A stretch of DNA of 64,000 nt, taken from positions 992,001-1,056,000 of the forward strand of contig JADKGC010000002.1 in assembly GCA_016717205.1 (NCBI GenBank), written 5' to 3'. The translations under genes were made by a program, and so were the position numbers. Below the pieces are notes generated by a model. That model made no database searches, had not been told where the DNA came from, and saw only the letters and a program-made list of their open reading frames with translations. Position 1 is the first letter of the stretch. Each line of letters starts with the position of its first letter. Of the stretch, positions 8,191 to 14,931 are shown piece after piece. Origin of the DNA: Candidatus Flexifilum breve (lineage in GTDB: Bacteria; Chloroflexota; Anaerolineae; Aggregatilineales; Phototrophicaceae).

Positions 8191-8786
8191 ACGTCTTCCT
8201 CGGAGAACTGGATCGAGCCGTTGTCCATGCTGACGATGGTGCACAGCGCTTCGATGGGCATGGTGTAACCCTTGGAGCGCATGAAATTACGCCCGCCTTC
8301 AAACGTCTTTTCGACGACCACGCCCACGCCCGCCACACGCGACCGCGCGCCATCGACCATGCGGACGAGCGCGCGCAGCGTCTGCCCGGAGGCGAGGAAG
8401 TCGTCGATGATCAGCACGTCCTGATCCGGCAGCAGGAACTCCGCCGAAACGAGCAGGTTGACCTCGCCGCCTTTGGTGTGGCTGGGCGCGGTCTCCAGAA
8501 AGACCGGGCCAAACATGGTGATCGGTTTGGTCTTGCGGGCGTAGACGACCGGGACTTTGAGCACGTACCCTGTCATCAGCGCCGGGGCAATGCCCGAAAT
8601 TTCTGCCGTGAGGATGCGGTCGACTTTGACATCGGCGAAGCGCCGCGCCATTTCTTCGCCCATCTCGTACATCAACTGCGGGTAGATCTGATGGTTGAGC
8701 AAGCTGTCAATTTTGAGGATGCCGCTGCCAAGATTCCGCCCTTCGGCGGCAATGCGATCTCTGAGCGCTTTCATGTTCGTGGCCAT
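8187..8786 (-). CDS. xpt: Xanthine phosphoribosyltransferase
   Basis: 199 residues, full length. It transfers phosphoribose from PRPP to xanthine (also guanine weakly), giving XMP, which the downstream guaA product aminates. Visible motifs: starter helix MKALRDRIAAEG, conserved ILKIDSLLNHQIYP, TAEISGIAPALMTGYVL, hood region ARKTKPITM, and the PRPP-binding loop VLIIDDFLASGQT. The start is 6 bases after the EthD-type gene, and the end overlaps guaA. I looked for a purine riboswitch just upstream; the EthD gene occupies that place, so any leader would lie further up near 9120-9200. Confidence 0.96.
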   Translation of the reverse strand: MATNMKALRDRIAAEGRNLGSGILKIDSLLNHQIYPQLMYEMGEEMARRFADVKVDRILTAEISGIAPALMTGYVLKVPVVYARKTKPITMFGPVFLETAPSHTKGGEVNLLVSAEFLLPDQDVLIIDDFLASGQTLRALVRMVDGARSRVAGVGVVVEKTFEGGRNFMRSKGYTMPIEALCTIVSMDNGSIQFSEEDV

Positions 8787-8792
8787 AGGTGT

Positions 8793-9119
8793 TCACTCCG
8801 TGGGTGTAGAGCCGCCGACTTCTTCGTAGACTTCGGCAAAAAGCATATCGACTGTCCCTTTCGGGAACTGATTGAGGATGCCGCCCGCCGCCTGTCCTTC
8901 CGGAGAGCGCAGCGCCGCTGTCAGCGTATCGTAGTCGCTGAAGTAAACTTCGAGAATCCGGTAGGTGGTGGGCGTTCCCTGCGGACTGCCGAGGATGCTG
9001 ATAACCTGCCGCCGGGTGATGTTCGGAATCCGTTCAATCTGCGCGAGGAAAGCGTTGTACGAGTCCTCAAACCGTGCGAGATCGCTCGGCTTGTGGAACA
9101 TGAGCATGAATTTGACCAT
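8793..9119 (-). CDS. EthD-domain (dimeric alpha-beta barrel) protein
   Basis: 108 residues. VKFMLMFHKPSDLARFEDSYNAFLAQIERIPNI matches EthD/REDY-type ferredoxin-like domains, which form dimeric alpha-beta barrels, and a second half with YRILEVYFSDYDTLTAALRSPEGQAAG is typical. Members are implicated in ether or polyketide degradation, but most are uncharacterised. It is the first gene of the apparent EthD-xpt-guaA unit (6-base gap to xpt). A link between this protein and purine salvage is not established; co-transcription may be incidental. Confidence 0.8.
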   Translation of the reverse strand: MVKFMLMFHKPSDLARFEDSYNAFLAQIERIPNITRRQVISILGSPQGTPTTYRILEVYFSDYDTLTAALRSPEGQAAGGILNQFPKGTVDMLFAEVYEEVGGSTPTE

Positions 9120-9201
9120 CGAGCCGCCTGTAGAATCGAAAAACCGGGCTGTGTCGCCCGGTTGCCCATTGTAACTTAAGTGGAGTTAAAAGTTAAAACG
9201 C

Positions 9202-9282
9202 CAACCTCACCCTGCTGGCTGCGCCAGCCGTCCCTCGCCCTTGGGAGAGGGGCGGTTGAGCGCAGCGAAACGGGGTGAGGTG
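9202..9282. repeat. CCTCACCC...GGGTGAGG repeat copy with GCAGCGAAACGGGGTGAGG tail
   Basis: Same family as 6262-6357, but with an inserted block GGTTGAGCGCAGCGAAACGG also present at 20966-21048, showing two sub-types of the element. A short GTTAAAAGTTAAAA stretch (9185-9198) precedes it. Confidence 0.8.
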
Positions 9283-9287
9283 AGTGG

Positions 9288-9725
9288 TTATGGCCGGCGG
9301 TAGTTGTCGGTGGCGTGCGTGGAGTAGCTCGGCTTATCGTCGCCGCGCAGAATCAGGCCGACGATCAAGCCGATGACGAAAATGATGGCCAGCGTGCGCC
9401 ACGGATTCGCCTTGACCCCTTCCGTCACATCCTCGCCGATATCCTCATACGAATGCTTGTTGAGATAGCGTGCCGCCCGCTCGAAACCTTTGGCGACGTT
9501 ATCGGCGTGGTCGCGCACGTCGCTGCTCACATTCGCGTCACGGGCTTCCTTGCGGATGGTGTGCGCGGCACCGTGCAGGGTTTTGACCATGTCTTTCTTC
9601 GCGCCTTCGGCCTTGTGGCGGGCTTCGCGCCCGAATTCGCTGATGCTCTTGCCTGCATCATCCAGAATGTCTTCCGCCTTGTCCTGAATCGTGTCGTTCC
9701 GCTTGCTTCCAAACATGTCGAACAC
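9288..9725 (-). CDS. ElaB/YqjD-like membrane-anchored stress protein
   Basis: 145 residues. About 1-105 is a charged amphipathic helix (KAEDILDDAGKSISEFGREARHKAEGAKKD), then NPWRTLAIIFVIGLIVGLIL as a single C-terminal membrane span (about 107-127) and a short polar tail. This layout, a long helix followed by an NPW plus one span, is that of ElaB/YqjD/DUF883 proteins, which in E. coli tether ribosomes to the inner membrane in stationary phase. The tail after the span is longer than in E. coli. The start has AGGAG at 8 bases. A TTGATC-16-TATAAT promoter lies just upstream. Family assignment is by architecture. Confidence 0.7.
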   Translation of the reverse strand: MFDMFGSKRNDTIQDKAEDILDDAGKSISEFGREARHKAEGAKKDMVKTLHGAAHTIRKEARDANVSSDVRDHADNVAKGFERAARYLNKHSYEDIGEDVTEGVKANPWRTLAIIFVIGLIVGLILRGDDKPSYSTHATDNYRRP

Positions 9726-9752
9726 TCCTGCCTGTATTCACAGATTACCTTT

Positions 9753-9780
9753 ATTATACTTGAAATAAATGTGGGATCAA
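9753..9780 (-). promoter_or_regulatory. Promoter of the ElaB-like gene
   Basis: Minus strand: TTGATC, 16 bases, TATAAT. The -10 (9753-9758) lies about 28 bases ahead of the ATG at 9725, leaving room for a short leader with AGGAG. Confidence 0.55.
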
Positions 9781-9875
9781 ATTACAGGTGGGTGAGAGCG
9801 GCTCAACGTTCATCTGCTTTCCGCTGCTGGGCTGCCTAGGCTATACTGGGCAGATAACCGGAAAAGAGAATTTTC

Positions 9876-10424
9876 ATGACACCAATCTATCTGATTGTTG
9901 GTCCCCCGGCGGTGGGCAAAAGTACGACGAGCCGCGCCCTCGCCGCGCACTTCCCCAAAAGCCTGTACATCCCGGTCGATGATCTGCGTACCATGGTGAT
10001 CTCGGGGCTGGTGCTCCCCGCTGCGGTGTGGACGGATGAGCTCGCGCAGCAAATCACGCTGGCACGGCAGACCGCCGTTCACATGGCGCTGACGTACAGC
10101 CGCGCCGGGTTCGCGGTGGTCATTGATGATTTCTGGGATGCCAATTACGCCGTCGATTATGCGGGGCTGCTCGATCCAACGCTGTCCCCGCTCGGGAAGG
10201 TTGTGCTGTATCCCAGTCAGGCTGAAGCGCATCAACGCAATCTGAAACGCTCCGGTGATACGCCCGCGCGCGGTTATATCGATGAGGGGATCCGCATTGT
10301 GTATCAGCAGCTAAAGCCTGTGATTCCGCAGCTTGAACACGAGGGTTGGCAAATAATCGACACAACGGCACTGTCGATCGATGCAGTTGTGAGCGCGATT
10401 CTCTCGCTGATTCCACCGCCCTAA
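9876..10424 (+). CDS. P-loop kinase / AAA-type small ATPase
   Basis: 182 residues, soluble. The Walker A motif GPPAVGKST is at about residues 9-17, followed by an Asp pair PVDDLRTM (about 36-43) in the position used by zeta-toxin and chloramphenicol-phosphotransferase-type kinases, a hydrophobic strand AVVIDDFWDANY as a Walker B candidate (about 83-95), and an Arg-rich lid NLKRSGDTPARGYIDE. It probably phosphorylates a small molecule, but the substrate is unknown. TATACT lies about 30 bases before the start. hicBA lies convergent downstream; since no antitoxin-like gene is adjacent to the kinase, a zeta-type toxin role is not supported. Confidence 0.75.
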   Translation: MTPIYLIVGPPAVGKSTTSRALAAHFPKSLYIPVDDLRTMVISGLVLPAAVWTDELAQQITLARQTAVHMALTYSRAGFAVVIDDFWDANYAVDYAGLLDPTLSPLGKVVLYPSQAEAHQRNLKRSGDTPARGYIDEGIRIVYQQLKPVIPQLEHEGWQIIDTTALSIDAVVSAILSLIPPP

Positions 10425-10518
10425 TCTGCCCGCTCCGACTCGGGTTGCCGACACTGCACATCGATGTTATTCGGCGATCACGTTACAGAAGGGTGAAAGA
10501 GCCCATAAATGCCATCGA

Positions 10519-10732
10519 TTACAGCGAAGTGATGAATTCGTCCACCGTCAACCCCGCTTGGGTGATAATGCTGCGGATTGGGCCGATCTTAATCGGGTTG
10601 TGATTGGGAACGACAACGCGTCGCCCTTCTTTCGCTAAGATAATATGACTGCCGTTTTGACGCTTCACCATAAAACCAAGGCGCTGGAGTGCGTTCACAC
10701 TCACGCGCTGAAACGGACGCCAAACGACTCAT
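10519..10732 (-). pseudogene. hicA: HicA-type mRNA interferase, apparently frameshifted
   Basis: HicA toxins are small double-stranded-RNA-binding-fold ribonucleases with a catalytic His. Downstream of hicB, an ATG overlaps the hicB stop by ATGA and reads MSRLASVSARECER, the canonical HicA N-terminus, then loses frame. The frame offset by one base continues ALQRLGFMVKRQNGSHIILAKEG (His in GSH) to ITQAGLTVDEFITSL, the canonical remainder. Restoring two bases in the GTGTG run near 10696-10702 would give one 71-residue protein. The gene is therefore broken, or the assembly has an indel. A shorter product could start at the GTG at 10702-10704 but would lack the first strand. Confidence 0.8.
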
Positions 10733-10938
10733 ATGAGCGCCACTTGGATCGGTGCCATATCTTCCGGCACGGGGTCGCCATCAGCAATCAAGTCTTCGAT
10801 GTACAGCGCAATCGCATCGCGGATGTTTGTCATAGCCTCTTCGTAGGTATCGCCTTCCGAGAGGCAGCCGGGCAGACTCGGCACGGTCACGGTGAATCCC
10901 CCCGACTCACTATCCGGGATCAAGATGACTTGGCGCAT
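10729..10938 (-). CDS. hicB: HicB-type antitoxin
   Basis: 69 residues from the ATG with AAAGGA 7 bases upstream; a longer in-frame start lacks such a site. The protein is a partial RNase-H-fold HicB: RQVILIPDSESGGFTVTVPSLPGCLSEGDTYEEAMTNIRDAIALYIEDL, exactly the family pattern (GGFTVTVPSLPGC, then G-x-T-x-E-E-A). It lacks a C-terminal DNA-binding extension, so it belongs to the short HicB class. HicB comes first and overlaps hicA by ATGA, the usual coupled order for this subtype. It would neutralise HicA by direct binding. Confidence 0.9.
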   Translation of the reverse strand: MRQVILIPDSESGGFTVTVPSLPGCLSEGDTYEEAMTNIRDAIALYIEDLIADGDPVPEDMAPIQVALI

Positions 10939-11051
10939 TCGGCATCCTTTCACATATTGCGGCTGTGACACAAAAACGGATATGCCTTATTGTACACTGC
11001 TTGTTCAGCGTAGTCCCCTGTACGCGCTCAGCGGGTGATTCACCTACGCCG

Positions 11052-11081
11052 TTGAGGAGACTGTGACTCCCGCGCTATACT
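11052..11081 (+). promoter_or_regulatory. Promoter for a probably leaderless mRNA (GH39-like gene)
   Basis: TTGAGG (11052-11057), 18-base spacer, TATACT (11076-11081). The ATG of the next gene is 8 bases after the -10 hexamer, exactly where transcription should begin, and it has no ribosome-binding site of its own. A GTG at 11063 would lie between -35 and -10 and so would not be on this transcript. Confidence 0.6.
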
Positions 11082-11089
11082 ACGCCGCC

Positions 11090-12814
11090 ATGACACGACG
11101 ACGATTGAGTTACCTCATCACGGCGGCGATCCTCGTGATCGTGTTCGCCGCCCTGCTCGCCCTCGATCTCTCCCAGCGCGGCCTCGCGTGGCGCATCTTC
11201 TACGATCTGACGGGCGAAGAAGCCCCGCTTGCGCAGGTGCGCGGCATGGTCGAATGGGCGGGCAACTTGACCCGACCACAGCCCAATACCGACGCCAATA
11301 TCCCGATCAGCCACGCAGGCGTGAATCCGCTCGGCATCAATACGTTTTTGCAGCAGGAAGTCGAACCCGCGCGCCGCGAACAGCAGTTACAGATGATCGC
11401 CGACGCGGGCTTCGTGTGGATTCGCCAGCAGTTCCCGTGGGAAGACATCGAGATCCACGGGCGCGGCGACTTCACCGATCGGCGCAACGACCTCAATGGG
11501 GACGGCACGCCCGACCCGGTCGACGCTTGGCTCAAATACGACAACATCGTCGATTTAGCGGAACAGTACGGCGTGCAAATCATCGCCCGTCTCGATGCCG
11601 CGCCGAACTGGTCACACGCCGATCCGCAGGAAGGCACGTTCCCGCCGCCGGACGACTTTCAAGACTATGTCAATTACGCGGTCGCGGTCGCCACGCGGTA
11701 TCAGGGACGCATCCTCTACTATCAGATCTGGAATGAACCGAACATCTACCCGGAATGGGGCACGCAGCCCGTCAACCCGGAAGCGTACACCGAGATGCTG
11801 TGCCGCACCTACACCGCACTCAAAGCGGTCGATCCCGAAATCGTGGTGATTGCCGGGGCGCTCTCGCCGACGGTCGCGCTCAATGCCTATAACCTGAGCG
11901 AGTTCGTCTACCTGCAGCGCATGTACGACGCGGGCGCGGCGGACTGCTTTGACATCATGTCGGTGCAGGGTTACGGCTTCTACAGCGGCCCCACCGATCA
12001 GCGGCTGCGCACGACCACGCTCAACTTCGGGCGGCACACCTATGTGCGCGACATCATGGTCGCCAACGGCGACGCCGACAAGGCGATCTGGGTGAGCGAG
12101 GCGGCGTGGAATCCGGTCAACTCACCGGATGTGTCGCCGGATGTGGTCGGGCGCGAGAACTACGGCGCGGTGACGCAGGAGCAGGCCGCCGACTACATGC
12201 CGCAAGCCTACGAGCGCGCGGAAAGCGATTGGCCGTGGCTCGGCGTGGTCAATTACTGGTTCTTCAAGCGGGCGACCGATACCGAACGCAACCTGCCGTT
12301 CTACTATTTCCGCATGGTCGAGCCGGATTTCACGCCGCTGCCTGTCTACGAGGCCATGCGCAATTTCGACCTGCCGCGCGTGTTGTATCACGGCGTACAT
12401 CAAGCCGATCACTGGGCGATTACGGGAGAGGAAGCGGTGCCCATTCAAACCGCCGCCGGGGCGCAGTTCGGGGAAGCCAGTCTGGTGGAGAGCGCCCCCG
12501 TCAACGCGTATGGGACGCACGTCACGATTCGCTGGAAAGGTGAGCGCCTCCAGGTCTTTGAAATCGTGGATGCCATTCCCATTGCCGACTATGTGAGTCC
12601 AAATCCTGATGAGTGGACGGAGACCGAGATCCACGCCTCGTTGTGGGCGACGACGGTCCGCTATGGTATCTCATCGGATGCGCCATTCCTTCTGGATAGT
12701 ATCACCGTCTCGGATCGCACGATCCCGCAGCTTACGCCCATCATCGGGACAGTGGTCGCCTTGCTGATCACCGGGATCGGCGCTATGGTTGGGTATCTGT
12801 GGCGGAAAAGCTAA
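11090..12814 (+). CDS. Membrane-anchored glycoside hydrolase-like protein (GH39/GH5-type barrel)
   Basis: 574 residues. An N-terminal membrane span (about 5-27) puts the rest outside, and a second span (about 548-568, IIGTVVALLITGIGAMVGYLW) is followed by RKS. The barrel region (about 80-440) has the clan-A features QIWNEPN (acid/base Glu at about 216) and KAIWVSEAAWNP (nucleophile candidate Glu at about 337), plus early WIRQQFPWEDIE. The spacing fits GH39-like hydrolases acting on beta-linked glycans, but no subfamily can be named. A beta-rich domain (about 450-540) precedes the last span. The neighbouring S9 peptidase and glycosyltransferases suggest an envelope or polysaccharide context. 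The CCTCACCCC repeat begins at its stop codon. Confidence 0.75.
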   Translation: MTRRRLSYLITAAILVIVFAALLALDLSQRGLAWRIFYDLTGEEAPLAQVRGMVEWAGNLTRPQPNTDANIPISHAGVNPLGINTFLQQEVEPARREQQLQMIADAGFVWIRQQFPWEDIEIHGRGDFTDRRNDLNGDGTPDPVDAWLKYDNIVDLAEQYGVQIIARLDAAPNWSHADPQEGTFPPPDDFQDYVNYAVAVATRYQGRILYYQIWNEPNIYPEWGTQPVNPEAYTEMLCRTYTALKAVDPEIVVIAGALSPTVALNAYNLSEFVYLQRMYDAGAADCFDIMSVQGYGFYSGPTDQRLRTTTLNFGRHTYVRDIMVANGDADKAIWVSEAAWNPVNSPDVSPDVVGRENYGAVTQEQAADYMPQAYERAESDWPWLGVVNYWFFKRATDTERNLPFYYFRMVEPDFTPLPVYEAMRNFDLPRVLYHGVHQADHWAITGEEAVPIQTAAGAQFGEASLVESAPVNAYGTHVTIRWKGERLQVFEIVDAIPIADYVSPNPDEWTETEIHASLWATTVRYGISSDAPFLLDSITVSDRTIPQLTPIIGTVVALLITGIGAMVGYLWRKS

Positions 12815-12923
12815 CCTCACCCCCTAGCCCCCTCTCCGGGAGGAGAGGGGGAAGTCGTAGGGACGCCCAAGGGGGCGTCCGCAGTCATCTATCGGAAACG
12901 GACGCGCCGTTGCGCGTCCCTAC
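12813..12923. repeat. Tandem CCTCACCCC element and GTAGGGAC...GTCCCTAC element
   Basis: 12813-12852 is a CCTCACCCC...GGAGAGGGGG copy that begins within the stop codon of the GH39-like gene. 12857-12923 runs from GTAGGGACGCC to GTCCCTAC with two palindromes. The next gene starts 15 bases later. Confidence 0.85.
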
Positions 12924-12937
12924 CAAGGACAGCGCGC

Positions 12938-14827
12938 ATGTATAAGATTGAATCGTTTTTGTCCGCACGTTTATTTCTCGCTCCGCAGCGCGTCGGCGAT
13001 CACATCTACTTCGTCAGCAACCTGAGCGGGCGCTTGAGCCTGTACGTCATGCGTTTTGGCGGCAGCGTGCCGCAGCCCCTGCTCCCGCCCACCATCGCGC
13101 TGCAAAACCCGGAGCTGATCGGCGGGTATCCGTTCTACGTGTTCCCGAAGATCGGGCAGATCATGGTGATGATCGACCGGGACGGCGATGAGAACTACCA
13201 GCCGATGCTGATCCCCATCGGCGGCGGTTTCCCCGAACCCGCGCTGCCCGAGCTCGGCAATGCCCGCGCCCACTGCACCGAATGCGACATCGAGCGCAAC
13301 CTCGCCTATTTCAATGTCGAACTCAACGACCAGCCGCTGCAAAAAGCGTATCAGGCGGACATGGCGACGGGCGCGATGACCTACCTCGGCGAAAGCACCT
13401 ACGGCATTGTGCCGATTGGCGTCAACGCGACGCACGACAAGGTCGCACTGGTGGAAAGCTACACGATGGGCGACGACTGCCTGTTCCTGTGGGAGCAAGG
13501 CAAAGAAGACCTGCTGCTGCTGTGCGGCATCCCGATCGGCACGCGGGCGGCGGACCAAGATGTGCCGCTCAACGCCATCAATGCGACGCACTTCACCGAG
13601 CGCGGCTTGGTGTTCATCACCGCGCTGTTTGAAGACACGTTCGGCCTCGGCTACCTTGATTTGAAGGCGGGCGGCGGCATGAAGCGCGTGACGGTCACGG
13701 GCGCGGTGCATACCGGCGTCGGCGAACTGGTCAATCTGGATGATGTGGTCGACAACCGCTATTCGCTGATCTACAACATCGACGGCGCGTCGTGGGTCTA
13801 TGAGGGCGAATTCGACGAGGCCGCTCTGACCATGCGCCTGACGCACGTGATTGCGGGGCAAGGCGAACTCGCGGGCGGTGTTCTGCATGGCGTCGATTAC
13901 GAGCCGATCAGCGACAGCTTCAGCTTTTCGTTTTCGACCGCCACCTCGCCGACTCAGCTTTACACGGTCAGCGGCGCGGATCGGCAGACGGTCACACGGC
14001 ACACCGACGAAGCGGTGCTCGGCATTCCCGCCGAGGTGCTCGCCCCCGGCGAAGACGCCTCGTTCATCTCGCACGACGGGCTGCGTATCTCCGCGCGGCT
14101 CTACCTGCCCGCGCCGTCGCTCGGCTTTGCGGGCAAACGTCCGCTCGTCTACTACATTCACGGTGGCCCGCAGAGTCAGGAACGCCCCGATTTCTCGTGG
14201 TTCTCCATGCCGCTCATCCAGTATCTGACGCTGAACGGTTTCGCGGTGTTCGTGCCCAACGTGCGCGGCAGCACCGGCTACGGCCTCGACTACACCAAGC
14301 GCATCGACAAAGATTGGGGCGGGCAGGATCGACTGGATCACGTGCATGCGCTCAAGCTGCTGGCGGATCATCCGCGCGTCGATCCGTCGCGGGCGGGCGT
14401 GGTGGGGCGCTCGTATGGCGGCTACATGACGCTGATTCAGGCGTTCCAGCACCCCGATCTCTGGAAAGCCGCGGTCGACATGTTCGGCCCGTATGATCTG
14501 TTCACGTTCTCGGAGCGCATCCCCGAGACATGGAAGCCCTACTTTTATATGGCGCTCGGCCACCCGGAGAAAGATCGCGATCTGCTCACCGAACGGTCGC
14601 CGCGCACCTACGTCGATCAACTGGCGTGCCCGATGCTCGTAATTCAGGGCAAGAATGATCCGCGCGTGGTCGAACGCGAGTCGCACGACGTGGTCGAGTA
14701 TTTGCGCTCGCAGGGCAAAGAGGTCGATTACCTGATGTTCGAGAACGAGGGTCACGACGTGCTCAAGCTGGAAAACCGCGTGACCTGCTACAACGCGATC
14801 ACCGAGCATTTTAAGAAGCATCTGTAA
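12938..14827 (+). CDS. S9 family serine peptidase (prolyl-oligopeptidase type)
   Basis: 629 residues, no signal peptide, so cytoplasmic. Residues 1-370 form a beta-propeller-like region of repeated strand groups (LSLYVMRFGGSVPQ, IGQIMVMIDRDGDENYQPMLI). The C-terminal alpha/beta hydrolase (about 380-629) has YYIHGGPQSQERPDF (oxyanion region), the nucleophile Ser492 in GRSYGGYMT, Asp574 in IQGKNDPRVV and His606 in NEGHDV. These enzymes cleave short peptides after Pro, Ala or acyl-amino residues; DPP-IV-, acylaminoacyl- and oligopeptidase-type activities cannot be separated by eye. AAGGA precedes the start. Confidence 0.92.
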   Translation: MYKIESFLSARLFLAPQRVGDHIYFVSNLSGRLSLYVMRFGGSVPQPLLPPTIALQNPELIGGYPFYVFPKIGQIMVMIDRDGDENYQPMLIPIGGGFPEPALPELGNARAHCTECDIERNLAYFNVELNDQPLQKAYQADMATGAMTYLGESTYGIVPIGVNATHDKVALVESYTMGDDCLFLWEQGKEDLLLLCGIPIGTRAADQDVPLNAINATHFTERGLVFITALFEDTFGLGYLDLKAGGGMKRVTVTGAVHTGVGELVNLDDVVDNRYSLIYNIDGASWVYEGEFDEAALTMRLTHVIAGQGELAGGVLHGVDYEPISDSFSFSFSTATSPTQLYTVSGADRQTVTRHTDEAVLGIPAEVLAPGEDASFISHDGLRISARLYLPAPSLGFAGKRPLVYYIHGGPQSQERPDFSWFSMPLIQYLTLNGFAVFVPNVRGSTGYGLDYTKRIDKDWGGQDRLDHVHALKLLADHPRVDPSRAGVVGRSYGGYMTLIQAFQHPDLWKAAVDMFGPYDLFTFSERIPETWKPYFYMALGHPEKDRDLLTERSPRTYVDQLACPMLVIQGKNDPRVVERESHDVVEYLRSQGKEVDYLMFENEGHDVLKLENRVTCYNAITEHFKKHL

Positions 14828-14850
14828 CGACAGCGACAAGACAAATGATG

Positions 14851-14920
14851 AACCGCAGAGAACGCAAAGAGCGCAGAGGGTATATGTTTTCTCTCTGCGT
14901 TCTCCGCGCTCTCTGCGGTT
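14851..14920. repeat. Imperfect inverted repeat AACCGCAGAGAACGC...GCGTTCTCC...CTCTGCGGTT
   Basis: Arms 14851-14878 and 14891-14920 pair almost completely around a 12-base loop (TATATGTTTT region). It lies between the S9 peptidase stop and the GT39 start and ends one base before the AGGA of the latter, so it could act as terminator or leader structure. Only one copy is in this window. Confidence 0.75.
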
Positions 14921-14931
14921 AGGATGATTTG

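Noticed and set aside
9120..9202. Purine riboswitch ahead of the EthD-xpt-guaA unit
   Set aside because: I could not find the conserved three-way-junction loops in the short upstream stretch; a covariance-model search would decide.
9876..10938. P-loop kinase plus hicBA as one toxin-antitoxin island (zeta-type toxin)
   Set aside because: The kinase is convergent with hicBA and has no epsilon-type antitoxin partner; the closeness gives no functional link.
12971..14839. 622-codon open frame antisense to the S9 peptidase
   Set aside because: It has no family motif and is the compositional shadow of a GC-rich gene whose catalytic triad is fully readable on the other strand.
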